A stretch of 64,000 nucleotides of DNA. Origin: Phlegmacium glaucopus (lineage: Eukaryota; Basidiomycota; Agaricomycetes; Agaricales; Cortinariaceae). Position numbers and translations under genes: made by a program. Position 1 is the first letter of the stretch. The number at the start of each line of letters is the position of its first letter. Below are positions 45,190 to 57,149 of this stretch, one piece after another. The notes under the pieces were generated by a model, which was not told the DNA's origin, did no database searches, and saw nothing but the letters and a program-made list of their open reading frames with translations. The stretch spans positions 84,409-148,408 of the forward strand of contig MU130543.1 in the NCBI GenBank assembly GCA_015039465.1. Direction: 5' to 3'.

Positions 45190-45427
45190 TACGGTGCGCC
45201 AGGAGTGCCAGGCAGGATTTTAAGATAAAGTGGACTTATGCTCGTCGTTATTAATTTATTTCCAAACTATTTATGTTATATATAATATAATATAGAATAT
45301 GATAACCGTTGCATGTGTCTGCTACTTCATACTCCGAGTCACTCAGTGTTGTGTATTCACCGCTCACAGTCGTTATCGCGTTTCCGTTACTTCTGCCTCT
45401 CAAGCTCTTGATGACCCAAGTCTTGAC
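45190..45427 (+). repeat. Left terminal inverted repeat, 238 bases
   Basis: Exact reverse complement of 50453-50690. AT-rich middle (45245-45300) and no coding potential. The first gene starts about 180 bases inside. Confidence 0.92.
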
Positions 45428-45608
45428 AACACCTTTATTTTGCAAGAGATATTGTTCATTCTCGGAGAGTAACGGTCATTGGTAAGGGGTCAGGAGGTGG
45501 AAAAAATGAATAAACATAGGGGCTATAAAAAATGACTGCGTAATTAGTATTACATATGGTTTGTATATCCAACAACCCATAGCAAGATTCCCTCACTTTT
45601 TTCCCTGC

Positions 45609-47205
45609 ATGGCGTCTGCATCGAACAACAATCCTGTCGGGGTAAACCAGTTCAAGGACTGTCGTTCGTGTTGAAATCTTGATATCTTATGTGATGATCT
45701 AACTGTCTGATTTTAGCAAAGTCCAATGACGCTCATGTGGAGAGCCTGATTCGGGACTATGATCGTCGTAACATAGTCAATAAGGATCTGGTTAGCAAGA
45801 TGCTCCTCGCTGAGCATGGTATCCAGATGAGGTATGTAATTTCATTCTTGCGAGTTGCTGTACTGAATTAATTGTGAAATGATGCAACTATAATACACAG
45901 TTCGAGAACAGTTGTACGCCGCCGTAAATCATATGGGCTCCTCGGTAGTGGTGCCACAACTCGTGCGCTGCCATTGCCAGAGAAGCGGCAGCTTGTGCTC
46001 GATCAGCTAGCCAAGGATCCCACAAGCAAACAAGGTCCAAAGACAATTGGTGAAGGCATCGTGTTGAACAAGGGCGTCCACCTGACTAGGTACGACATAT
46101 ACCTGCTTCTCAACATATCTTATCTGATATTTCTTTCAAATTCTTTGACTGTGGTAGATCTTTCATACGATCAGAGATGCACCTCCATGATCCAGCAGGC
46201 TTTGCAATCCGTGAGCCTGCCGCTAAGAAGATACAAAGGGGTGTATTGGTATCTCTCGGGCCCCACCATGAATGGAGTGGCCATGGCCATGACAAGTTAG
46301 CCGAAATTGGATTTCCCATATGGGGAGTACGCGACAAATGGTCGTCTAAGTGGCTGGGTCTCTGGGTGCTTCCTAACAACCGCCTCAAGAAAGCTATTGC
46401 GCTCTTGTATCTCAAGCTCATTAAGGAACAAGGAGGTGAGTATTACAACTTATGTAATGAGGTGCATAATCGATGTCCAAACTTTCTACTTAGGTATGCC
46501 TATTCAAATGAGCACTGACCGTGGAAGTGAGACAACCGAAGTCTTTGGTCTTGCTAATGCACTGAGGTAGATATGATTCATACCATCAAGTGATATACAT
46601 GTTCAGAGGCGGTTTTAGAGAACTCTTCGCAAACCATCTTTCCATTAGTGAACTTCCTGCGCACCGGTTTTTGAAAAGCATACACAACATTACAATTGAG
46701 CGGGGATGGCTTCGCCTGCGCCTCCAGTGGGGTGACAATGTCAAAGTATTCTGGGAAGCTGGTGCTGATATATATGTCGAGTCAAACCCTGATCACTAGT
46801 ATGTCATTTCATTATTCCAAATCCCAGATCCTTCACAACTTTTGAAACAGCAACCTTGTTCAATGGCTGTGGTCGACTCTGATCCAGGCCGACCTTGACA
46901 AACTCCGCCACCATTTCAACAACCATGTAACAAGAAAAGACCGTGGAAAGCAACTGCCCTCTGGATGCTCACCTCATGTTGCGATGACCCTTTACTCGCA
47001 GTTTGGTGCCGAGAATTGTTTACAACCGGTGGATACTGACATTATTGATGCGTTGATAGTGGAGATAGGCAGTGATGATGTCCTTCAATTTGTCACCCCA
47101 GCGTATGCTGAGCAAGCACAGGGGATATATGATAACCTTCAGATTGGTGAACTAACGTTCCAGAATGTCTGGAGTATTTTCGCCAAAATGCTGCCTTGTA
47201 TGTAA
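45609..47205 (+). CDS. DDE transposase with integrase-core domain (rve/rva_4-like)
   Basis: The ATG at 45609-45611 opens MASASNNNPVGVNQFKD, and exons can be joined to TAA at 47203-47205 (about 420 residues). An N-terminal helix-turn-helix-like part reads LVSKMLLAEHGIQMSSRTVV then RRRKSYGLLGS. The catalytic core follows: EWSGHGHDKLAEIGFPIWG (first Asp), LGLWVLPNNRLKKAIALLYL, MPIQMSTDRGSETTEVFGL (second Asp, in the TDRGxE context typical of integrases) and SIHNITIERGWLRLRLQWGD (Glu). All three acidic residues are present. Five introns with GT-AG borders interrupt it. The first junction (GACT|GTCGTT) is the weakest. Predicted role: cutting and joining the element's 238-base ends. No stop or shift seen, so it may be active. 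Confidence 0.85.
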
Positions 47206-47294
47206 TAAATATGTGAACAGTTAATCGCATTCAATATTTGCAAGATTTAAGACATATATTACGATGTTGACCAAGAAAAACAATAAATACCCGC

Positions 47295-49914
47295 TCAACG
47301 AGTCTGAGAAAAGCCTATGCGGAGTGGGTCACGACGGGTGTTAATATCCTTCAATTTTAGCTTTTTGCAAAGTTCTTTGCACTTGTGCGCTCCTTGCCAC
47401 ACCCTGATCTCAGCGGAGCCACCATCCCAAAACCCAGTGTCTTTGGCTAATCTATCAAAATAAATTGTCAAGGCCAACACGGGGTAAAAAAATGATCAAC
47501 ATACGATTGTGCTTGAGGATCAAACAGAATAACACACTGGTTTGGTCCCACAACGCCTGATAATGGACCAACAATCAAGACCCCACTCCATGAAGTATTG
47601 AGATAACATACCTTGAAGGTCAGTAAGCAAAAGGGTCCCATCAGAGTCAACGAGTACATGGTGGGCATATGCATCAATAGCTGAACCCACGACATCAATA
47701 CTGTGCCCAGCAGTTGTACTACCACTGAACTTTCTTTCAGTGTACAAACCGGATGACATATCTAAAAGTGGCGCTGCAAGGAAAGTTTGAAAGATGAGGC
47801 TTGATGTATCATCTAAGTAAGCATTGGTGATAGCACCAATGAAGGCACCATGAGTGTTCCAACGTATATCTAGACCTCAATGGACAAAGAATAATCAATG
47901 ATATGATATGGCTTACCTGGGATTCGGACACCGTATGTTTGCGCACGCTGTGCAAATGACTCTGCAAAGTACTGCCCATGAACAAGCAATTTCATTTCTG
48001 CGGTCAAATCCGCACGATTTGACACCTCATCAACACCAGGACGTGCCTTGCACTGGAAAATTGCATAAGAAGCACCTTCGTATTGGCCCTGCTATGTACC
48101 TTAGTTGTTGAATTAAAATTGGGAAATTTCATCACGCACCATGAATGCAAACTTGGTAGCACCTTTTGAGAGATATCCATCCTCAGGTTTATCACCTTCA
48201 CAAAAGGAGCGCCAGTCCTTTGAGATTTTGATCTTTTCGTCAAGGCTAAGAACTTCATCGAGGTTCCCATGCTTGTCAATTGTAATTGTTGTCTTTTGAA
48301 AGTCGTACTGGTCATATGTGATTTCGGGACTTGTATGGACTGTCGACATTAACTTTCGAGGGCGAAATGAGCTAGTGTACTCTGTCACGGTTGAAATACC
48401 TATCAAAACACTTCAGGTATATTAGAGATTGCACCTCCGAATGATGACCTACTGCCGGATGCCTTTCGTTTCACACTTGGCTTCAAGGACATGTGAATTT
48501 TGGAGCGTTGTGTAGATGGTTGGCCCCGAGAACCGCTAGACAGCTGGCGGACAGAACTGAAATCTTCATCTTCATCTAGAATCTTTATCTGGATTAGCGA
48601 AGTGAAAAGAAAGTAGTGTTACTACTATACAGATTGTGCCTCGTATGCGAAAACACGGAGGCTGAGCCGCCGTTCCTTAATGTCGGACTCGGAGATCTTG
48701 GAATCTGCCTTAAGCCTGTTGAACATGCCTTCAACGCTACCAAGGATATGATCCTCCGTCGGCTTAAAATTATAAACTGATTTTGCCGATTGGTTTATCC
48801 CAAACAGAACGCTAGAATTTTTTTAAACCTCAGATTAGAATGGAAGGTAAAAATTCTCACTCCTCGAAATTCAAAACATTCATGCCACCAACATTTGAGG
48901 CAGGCGATTCATCCCAAGCTTTCTGAAGTTCACTTCGCGCATGATCTAACACTGATTTCGCAGGATCTGTTCCAAAAAATTTCTTCAGGACAGGTAAAAG
49001 CTGAGCCTTCAATGGTACAATATCAGTGAAAAGTATGAGACTCGGATATGTGGAAATTTACCTTTCTTGCAGCAGCACCACTCTTTGGAAAATAGAAGAG
49101 TGTCGCCTCCATAGTGATTGTGTCCCCTTTAACCTGTTTTTTGAGGTTAGAAATCTTGGCCTTGAGTTGCGCAGCATTGGCAGCTTGAAGTCCAGCGTTC
49201 AGTGTAGGCGGCTGGTTGAGCCGATGCTGAGATGCGGTTGATTGATATTTGGCTGCGTGCGAAAGGATGTCGCTTGCTGTTTTGTTGGCTGCCCACAGAA
49301 CTTAGCGAGATGCTGAAAATATGTATAAATAATACTCACCGTCCCTCGCAGACGAAGCTGGCACTACAACAGTCAGTTTGGGCCAATATCTGATTACAGC
49401 AGAAACTGCCACTCACCATCCATACAGGCGCCACAAAGGACATTTTTCATGTATGGATATACCACAGAGCATTGTTCACACTGCGGTTGCTTCTATAATT
49501 TAAATGAGTAGATTCTCAACAGTCAAGAAGCAGCAACATTGAGCTAACCTCAATTGCCTCACGCTCTGTAGATGAAGGCGCAGCTGCAAGCTTGATACAC
49601 TTCATACAAAGCGGTCCATTGAGACCACGGAATAGCACCGCACATCCAGTACAGAGACCCATGATGAAATTTCCGCTGCAGAGTAAAGAGACCGCTGTTG
49701 ATGACGAGGCTTATGAGGCTTAAAAAAAAGATTAAGTTAAACCCGCGAAATTGTGCCAGGCTGAGGCGCACCGTTGTCGTCACTTTGCTTTCCCCATTGA
49801 TCTGTTGCCGCATACAGTTGCTGTTGTTCTATATCTGTTAAATAATATAAATTTATGATAAACGAATAAGTAGTGAGATATAATCCAAGTACATATTTCG
49901 AGGGTAGGTGACAT
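47295..49914 (-). CDS. Transposon-borne alpha-type protein kinase with N-terminal zinc-ribbon-like region
   Basis: About a dozen exons join from ATG 49912-49914 (MSPTLEIYIEQQQLYAATDQ) to TGA 47295-47297, giving about 650 residues. Near the N-terminus, paired cysteines (CTGCAV, LCMKC, QCEQC, LCGAC) suggest zinc ribbons. A helical Lys/Gln-rich middle follows (QLKAKISNLKKQVKGD). The C-terminal third has alpha-kinase (MHCK/EF2K/TRPM7-class) landmarks: YAIFQCKAR with the candidate ATP-binding Lys, YTERKFSG, LLLTDLQGVVG, FDPQAQS, and the zinc-binding end GAHKCKELCKKLKL. Family knowledge: these atypical Ser/Thr kinases phosphorylate residues in helices and depend on a structural zinc. The join into the first Cys-rich exon (near 49730-49690) is not resolved. 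It is convergent with the transposase, stops 90 bases apart. Confidence 0.85.
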
Positions 49915-50452
49915 GTTGACATTATTCGTCGAACTTGCTTTTTTCTTTCTGTTGATTGTAGGACATTATTTTTGTTTGATACGCTGCTGGAGTATCAGCA
50001 AGCCCATGACTGCCACATTGATAAATTGAGCGAAACGTTCATGAAAAGTCATAGTCCGCAATTGATTCATGCTTATTACGACCAAAAATTAAGCTCTTGT
50101 GAGAAAATAACACACCTCAACCACGAATTCGGAACATAAAAGAATCCAAAACTGACAGGCGCAGGTAAGGCACCTAAATACTATAGACATATATGTGAGA
50201 CAACGAGACAAGTATTCCAAATTAAAGGAAGGGTTACAGAACCAGGAATAGGAGAGTGCAGAGCCTGTAAGTCAATACCTCGTGAGTAGGGTAAAATAGG
50301 TGGAGAGATACATACCAAGTCAACATGCCAGTTGAAACCGACCATAGAATAAGAGCGTGCACAATCTTTATGGTGTTAACAGGATCATGATGTAATACTT
50401 TAAGCCGAATAAACGAACCCTTCAATGGAAAACCCTAGCAAGACTTGGGTGC

Positions 50453-50690
50453 GTCAAGACTTGGGTCATCAAGAGCTTGAGAGGCAGAAGTAACGGAAAC
50501 GCGATAACGACTGTGAGCGGTGAATACACAACACTGAGTGACTCGGAGTATGAAGTAGCAGACACATGCAACGGTTATCATATTCTATATTATATTATAT
50601 ATAACATAAATAGTTTGGAAATAAATTAATAACGACGAGCATAAGTCCACTTTATCTTAAAATCCTGCCTGGCACTCCTGGCGCACCGTA
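50453..50690 (-). repeat. Right terminal inverted repeat, 238 bases
   Basis: Exact reverse complement of 45190-45427. Just inside it the phrase CAAGACTTGGGT recurs, a short direct repeat. Confidence 0.92.
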
Positions 50691-50696
50691 TTGAGG
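50691..50696. repeat. 6-base target-site duplication, right
   Basis: TTGAGG immediately after the right terminal repeat, matching 45184-45189. Confidence 0.8.
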
Positions 50697-52441
50697 GTCA
50701 GTTTTTAGTTAATGTCATAAAGAAGCAGAAAGAGCTTTTCAGGACACTCAGGCTGCGAGCTTTCAAAGCTGGCGGAGGAGAGATAACCGACCGGGTTTAT
50801 TTATAATAATAATTATCCATCATCATTTTTTGATTGGAACCGCAACACGGATTACCTGTTGATACATTTATCATGACCACATGGATCACACAAGTTCCAC
50901 ATGACCGATCGATGAAGTCATAAACATGAGGCACCCGCGTGCAAGCGAGATATTGATATGCAATTCAATTAAACCGTGAACTAAAACCTCAATCGTAGCT
51001 TATCATAGTTACAATTATAAATTACTGTGTACTTTGCAAAAAAGGAAGAAGAAGATTGAATTGAGAAGGGACGGGGGGGAATTATGATATGGGGTTTTTA
51101 ATGCTGTGTTATCTATACGGGGAAACGGTTTTGAACTTTGAACTTGACCCTCGAACTCAAACTTGAAATTTCACCGGGCGGGTATACGTGTGTTTTGTTG
51201 CGAACGGTTAATTAACGATGTTTAGGCCCCGCGTAGGATATCCTAGTTGGGTATAGTAGAGGGGGTTATGTAGAATGAACTAGCAACGGAGCTTCATGTG
51301 GAATTATATAGGTTCGGGAGACGGTAGAGGCCGATAAATTAAATGTATAGTACCGTACGGTGCAGTGTTAACCGTGACGGGTGGGGCAGGGAGTAATGAT
51401 AGCCTCGTGGACAAATTTTTCCAATCGAATTTCGCTGCCAAAAAATGCGGACATTCCATTATTGACTCATTATCGTGACATCGCTCCTCTCCTATGCGTC
51501 TCCGACTTTGTCATATATGTAGTAAAAAAAGAGCCATATATGACAAGGCTAATAACGTTTAGTGGACAGGTGGCGCAATCGAGAAATCGGCCGCGGGATA
51601 AGCTTTGAAGCTTTGTGAAGGCTGTTTCAGCCTCCTGGATATTTCATTTGTTTGGAATTATGAATGATTAAGGGTCCTCTCCCCTCAACGTTCAACGTTG
51701 AGCGCGGAGTCAAAGAAATCTGTATTTATTAGTATGTATTACCCAATAGCACAGATATATTTCAGAGTCAGCGGAAGCTAGTAAGGTTTCGGTTAACGGT
51801 TAAACATGATGCGGAAATTGCAAAACACTGCCTTGCAATGGGCGGAGGCTATATGAAAAAAGCAGTGTGACAGACAAGCTTTGGAATTGACGCGCCTTCA
51901 TATTATTCATGTATTGGAGCCAGTGTTCGAACACGACCCCAGGTAATCTTAGATCAGTCACTTTTTTTGACGTGAAGGCCACGCGGTGTCTTTTTCTTTT
52001 TCTCTTTCCCTGTTCAGTTGTCCAATGTTGTCTTGAATATGTAATTCATATGGAAGGAGGGGAGCAATCCAAATTGTGTTGTTTCCTTTGATAGCTAGGG
52101 TATATATGCTCTGTTTACGTTGTTGTTTGCTTTTAGGGGAACTCGGGGAAAAACGGTCAAATCGGTGAAAGCCAAGCCATTCTAGTTGTAATAGGGTCAC
52201 ACGGCGACGACGACAACGACGACAGCGACGACAGTGACGGGGACTGATGGAAGAATGGTATACTAACCAATGCGTTCCAGGCAGTTCGATCTGTGAACCA
52301 AGAACAAGGAACAAGGCACGCAAACCAGTTCGGAATGCGCAAAGCGGCTAAGCCCCCTTTAGAACGAACCACGTGGATAACAATTGTGGCAACACCATGC
52401 CGGAATCAAAGCCAAAGTTGATGGTTGTTGTCGTCGCTTTT
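50697..52441. other. Spacer right of the transposon
   Basis: No gene supported. A degenerate GAC/GACGAC trinucleotide tract lies at about 52202-52240. Short ORFs have no family or splice support. Confidence 0.45.
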
Positions 52442-52448
52442 TATATAA
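52442..52448 (+). promoter_or_regulatory. Likely TATA box
   Basis: TATATAA in the context TTTTTATATAACACC, 78 bases upstream of the ATG at 52526 and followed by a CT-rich leader, a common arrangement in basidiomycete promoters. Confidence 0.55.
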
Positions 52449-52525
52449 CACCAGCCCTTGTCTCATCTCTCTCTTCTCTCACCGTTCACTACTTATCCCT
52501 TCAAGTTTTTTCTTCTTTCAAACAA

Positions 52526-53437
52526 ATGGCAGCTCCAGCACACTACATCCGTACAATTCATACTTCCTTCACCGCTGCTCACCCACACTCATCCACCGCT
52601 TGGGCCAACGCTGCGTCCGTCCGTTCACAACACCAATACCTCCTCCCATTCACTACTAGCATCAATTCTCATAATTCACAAATATATCAACAACATCTTC
52701 AGCAGCAGCATAATCATCACCATCATCTTCAACACCACCAACACCCACACCAGCAACACCAGCAGCAACAGCAACATCAACAACAGTTACATTATTTACA
52801 GTCGAGGAAGTCCACTACGTCCATGACAGGAGGTAGTGCTGCTCCGAGTCCTGCCGGTGCTGGAGGGAGACGTAGAGCAGCGTCCATCCGCATGGCACCT
52901 TCCTCCGTTTCCTCCTCCCCTGCTCCTTCTTCTTACATGAAATTCGATCCCTTCGCCGACGAGCCTCTATCAGCTCCTGCCTCCTCCCCCTTGACGCCAA
53001 GCACTCAAGTAAACAGGCTCTCGTATACTCAAAACACTACGTACCACAACCGCGATTACCAACATCATCACCAACAACCTCCTTCCATCACTTCTTCAGG
53101 TTCTGGTTCTGCCTCTACACCCCTTACGATCCACATCCCTGCAGCTGCACCTACCGAGATCAAACGTTATTCAGCCTCTCCAAGTCGTCGTGTCACCGAC
53201 CTTGGGTCTTCCAACTCAGGTTCTGCTGGCAGCGGTCGTAGCGGCAGCACTTTTCTCGGAGGTTCAACCATCCCTAGTGCTGTCCCTACGTTGAACCCTT
53301 CCAAAATCGTCGCTGGTATCCTGCTCAACCGTGTACATGCCGTTGGAAAACCCATGAAACGTCGTCTGCCTTCAGTTTCTGGTCCCAAGCAGTATGTGAA
53401 GAGTGGATTGTCGAGTGTTGTTTCTGTGGAGGCTTGA
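52526..53437 (+). CDS. His/Gln-rich low-complexity protein
   Basis: The frame from ATG 52526-52528 codes for 303 residues (MAAPAHYIRTIHTSFTAAHP). The open frame runs further upstream, but a TATA box and a CT-rich leader make the upstream Met at 52373 unlikely. Residues about 60-95 are nearly all His and Gln (encoded by CAN codons). A Ser/Pro/Gly-rich region with FDPFADEPLS follows, and a conserved-looking C-terminal block reads LNPSKIVAGILLNRVHAVGK then MKRRLPSVSGPK. No domain recognised. The tract suggests a nuclear or condensate-forming regulator, but that is speculation. Confidence 0.7.
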   Translation: MAAPAHYIRTIHTSFTAAHPHSSTAWANAASVRSQHQYLLPFTTSINSHNSQIYQQHLQQQHNHHHHLQHHQHPHQQHQQQQQHQQQLHYLQSRKSTTSMTGGSAAPSPAGAGGRRRAASIRMAPSSVSSSPAPSSYMKFDPFADEPLSAPASSPLTPSTQVNRLSYTQNTTYHNRDYQHHHQQPPSITSSGSGSASTPLTIHIPAAAPTEIKRYSASPSRRVTDLGSSNSGSAGSGRSGSTFLGGSTIPSAVPTLNPSKIVAGILLNRVHAVGKPMKRRLPSVSGPKQYVKSGLSSVVSVEA

Positions 53438-56400
53438 TAGAGTGTTCCATCGAGTATCCTTAATCCATTGCGCATCCCGTGGCTCTACTCAAATTCTCTC
53501 CGGATCATCCACCCGCACATCCCGAGGCCGTTTCAGCACTGCCACCCACAAGTTCGTTTCATGACCTCAAAATCAATTGGAAAACTGCAATCTTTTCATC
53601 ATCAATCACATTCATTACTATCACTGGTCCAGTTTTTTTTTAATGCACGACGCACACACGCTCTTTACGATTTCCATTTTCCTACCTCGCTGCCCTGCTT
53701 CGTCTGCCTAAGAGACACATTTCACGTGCATATACCTAACCCCCAAACGCCCACTCTCACGACCTACAACTCCAACTCAATCTGTATCATTCCCATCATC
53801 CGCATCCATCTAAAGAAACAAAAATCGGGTTGTATGTAACAACATAAAATTCACCTGGGTCTCCATTATACTTTTTTTTTATTACTCGTCTACTTTTTTT
53901 TGTCATCATCATCATTATTAAAGCATCATCGTACGTTGTATATACCACCACCACCACCACCACCACCATACACACCCAACCAACCCAAGAACTAACCCAA
54001 ACTTCCTTTTATCCGCCTACCTTTGTTTTCATCGGCCTTAATTCTTTTTAATGATGCAACTCTCCCCCCGGTATCCACTTTTGTAATTTTTTTTTTGTCA
54101 TATCGTTATTTCAGGCTTTCTCTCGACTCCCTTCTCTCCCTCTGATGCCATAGAACTCTTCTTTCTTCCTTTTTTTTCACTTACTCACTTGTGCAAAAAT
54201 TCATCCATCCACACATACATAACATATAGTATTCAAATTTTTCAATGCAATGCAATACGATACGATCTTCCTCATATACTTTGATCGTCCGTTTATGTTC
54301 AAATCCAAATGTTTAGCGCCACGTCATACTTGTAACATACTTCAGTCTTGCTAAGTGAAATGCTGTCCTTGCGAACTCAATCATTGTAGCATAGCTATCT
54401 GGCTATGTTATGACGTCAACGATAAAGGTCGATCACGCAATCGACAACTCGATGTCGACTTCGAAAAGCGCGGTATCATATCATCAAAACCCAACTTCCT
54501 TCCAACCAATAGCCAAAAGTACTACATGCACCATGATCGCGGAGCTGAGAAAAAGAAGGAAAAAAAAAAAGGTTAAATTGACAAAAGTGTCTTTCCTACT
54601 CCCATAGACTCCCATGAGCTCCCATGCCCTTGCGGCCATTAACGCGGCCCGGCGGTATAATCTCAATTGATAGAAAATTTGTGACTGATAAGAGATTTTT
54701 TGATATCGAGAAGGATCTGGTGGTGTATGAGTGATTAAGTCACCAGACACCTGCAGATAGTGAAGCTTCAAAGAAAGAAGCGGTTGTCGGACGTTTCGTT
54801 GCACGAGATTAGTAGGAGTATGCTCCTCTTTTTCGCCAAAAAAGAAACAATAGAAAATAGATTGGTAGGGATCTACGTTTAGTATTTGGAAAGGGTTCGT
54901 TACTACTATGTTGGTTAGTAGCGCCGCAATCAATGCGAGTAAATGTTTATCAATCTGAGCCTTCACCGATAGAAAAGGGGAAAGAAGGCCTCTGGGACGC
55001 TCCTCAAGGCCTCATGCCCCGTCCTTGGGTACTAACTAACTACATAACTGCTACTAAAACTTGATCAAACGTTCAGCTGCTCAGCCGAGCTTAGCCTTTT
55101 TTCCATTTCAGATCCGAGTCTATTGTGTAGACAAGCTCCACTCCACCCTCATTTAACGGGTATAAGCTTTAAATTTAGACGGCAAAGGGGAGCAAAGGGG
55201 CTCGTGATCTGATTTTATGTTGGGTGGTGTGATCGTTGATGCCGAGAACCGGTCGGATCCTGACGAGTCCAGACAAGTCCTTCCGGAACCGGAAAGCGGA
55301 ATCGGCTTGAATGATTAGTTATTAGTATTTTCCTTCTTTTGGATCGTAAGCAAATTGGTTCGAGTTGCCAAGGGTCAAGCTCAAGGGTGACTGAACTCTG
55401 TACGGAAGCTAAGCTTCGAAGTTCGTGCCAGCCCAGCCTGTGTAACTAGCTGTAACTAGCAGTGCGTACAGTGTCGAATGTCGATGAAAGTCCGACGACT
55501 CGGAAAATCTTGGTATGATTTGATACAGCCCTGCTGGCAGAACTCGTGACTATACAGCATAGCTGAATGTTATCAGTACCGGAGAACAGGACAGTCCGAT
55601 TCGAAAATGTATGTACCGTTGAGTGAGGTGTGCATCGAGAACCCATCAAGGGGTTGCTATGCTCCACCAGTGGCCCAGAGCTAGCTAGTGGTTTCAAAAG
55701 AAAGAAAAAAACGAGAGCCGCTATGAGCTGTAATGCCACTCCTAATCATTACAGAAGTCAGATCAGCGCTCATATACGGTTCGACTCGTCTTCGAAGGAA
55801 AGAATGATGACCACTAATCTCCGTCGTGTCGTGAATGGCCTAGCCCGGCCCAGACGGCTCGTAATCTCATTTGTAGGCATCACCAAAGAGAAGCTTGTTC
55901 GGACCTAGTCTGCTGAGTCATTGCCGGCCGAATCTACACTGAGCTGATTTGGCGATAGGTTGGTTTGTATCGCTACTCGTGTTAGTACGGTACGATTTGG
56001 GTTTGGGCTCGGTTGAACGTTGATGCCAGATGCCTAATAACTTAAAAGGGCGGCCCCCCCTCAATACCGACATGTCACTGGCAAGTTTGAGTCTAAAGGT
56101 GTTGGACTTCCATTCTGATGAAGGGTTGTAGATGAAGCTAAACTTTTTCAGGTTTCTAGGGGAAATGTAGCGGGACCCTAGTTGTATACATTCGCCCAAA
56201 CCGTCGAACGGATTCTTGAAAACCTCCTGCATCAGTCAGGTGGGTTGCACTTTAGCACCCGGGGCTGGACAGAAAGACCTGGCGTATTCAAGATATCACT
56301 TACATATCCCTTCGCTGTACTGAATCCGAGTCACCGAGTCAAGATTGGTACGTCCTCTCCTGAAACTTCATTCTCAACTGCAATCCATCTGTGTTAAGTC

Positions 56401-56553
56401 TTATATTTAATAGTGCTCTGCCTACCCTGTGGCCCAGCGTTATTGACACTATAAAATGAGTTTCAGAGGCTCAAAGGACGAAAGTGAGTTCACTGGGAAA
56501 TAATGTACATCTGTGACAAACACAGGAGCACGATCCGACGCAAAGGGGTTTTT
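53438..56553. other. 3' flank and gene-poor stretch
   Basis: 53438-54350 looks like 3' untranslated and downstream sequence: CT-rich, with a CAC repeat at about 53948-53968 and several T-runs. 54350-56553 shows no supported gene; ORFs there have no clear start context or splice partners. Confidence 0.45.
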
Positions 56554-57008
56554 TTATTCCTCATCATGTTGGGCGACAGGGAATCCTACATAAAAAGGTT
56601 ACTGAAAAGATATCTACTGCTTTTATTTGAAGGGAACGTACCTTGGCCTGAACTAGGAGAGCTACACTTGACAGTTGTGCCTTCATCGATACGCACGACA
56701 TCACCTGCCTTCACGATGGTCTGTAGGAGCGTTGCCTTATCCTCGAAGCAAATTTCGCCTGCGAATTCCCAGGATGAAGGGCAGTTTTTCAGTATGGGCT
56801 GTTCTGCGAGATAAGTGAACGCACCCTCAAGGACGATGATAAACTCAGAACAGGTATAGTTGAACGTGGTTGGTTTAGACGACTTGATTGTGAAGAATCC
56901 ACAAGTCATAGGGTTGACTTTATTTTTGTTACCGAAGATAGTCCCATATTGCAATCCCTCACCCGCCGAATCGGTGATAGCTGCAGCCTCTCGAGCGTTT
57001 GTACTGAC
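56554..57008 (-). CDS. Cupin-domain protein, copy 1 (start codon lost or moved)
   Basis: The main exon 57008-56642 and last exon 56585-56554 join in frame (133 codons). The sequence runs VSTNAREAAAITDSAGEGLQ, NPMTCGFFTIKSSKPTTFNY, FIIVLEGAFTYLAEQPILKN, AGDVVRIDEGTTVKCSSPSS and ends GFPVAQHDEE. The pattern of small beta strands with G-F-T and G-D-V-V-x-I fits an EutQ-like single cupin. The duplicate at 58317 shows the ancestral first exon ATG-TCT-ATC-ACC followed by GTAAGT. Here that exon reads ATTCCTATCACC, and the acceptor before GTC lost its AG. This copy may therefore be inactive or use another start. Neither metal ligands nor substrate can be named. Confidence 0.55.
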
Positions 57009-57141
57009 ATTTTTTTTATGACGATTGAGAGTTGCGGCATTCAGCTTTTGGTGAAAAAATACTTACGGTGATAGGAATTCTGATCTTGAGAATTGAAGTG
57101 GTGAAGGGAGAGAGGAATCGAAGGGGTTAGCAGGGGTGCTG

Positions 57142-57149
57142 TTTATATA
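57142..57149 (-). promoter_or_regulatory. Possible TATA box of cupin copy 1
   Basis: TATATAAA on the minus strand, about 50 bases upstream of the position of the ancestral first exon (near 57095). Confidence 0.4.

Larger units (their letters stand above)
45190..50690. mobile_element. Complete DNA transposon (IS3EU-like?) carrying an alpha-kinase gene
   Basis: The 5501-base element has terminal inverted repeats of 238 bases (45190-45427 and 50453-50690) that I compared line by line and found identical. They begin TACGGTGCGCCAGGAGTG. A 6-base duplication TTGAGG flanks both ends. Inside are two convergent multi-exon genes: a DDE integrase-core transposase (plus) and a zinc-ribbon/alpha-kinase gene (minus). 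From memory, 6-base duplications, TAY termini and an integrase-like DDE domain fit the eukaryotic group called IS3EU; this assignment is inference. Identical repeats and open frames point to recent movement. Confidence 0.92.

Noticed and set aside
49559..49813. Single-frame ORF across the first exons of the kinase gene
   Set aside because: It reads through an intron in a different frame. The Cys-rich frame on the same strand is the one supported by its motifs.
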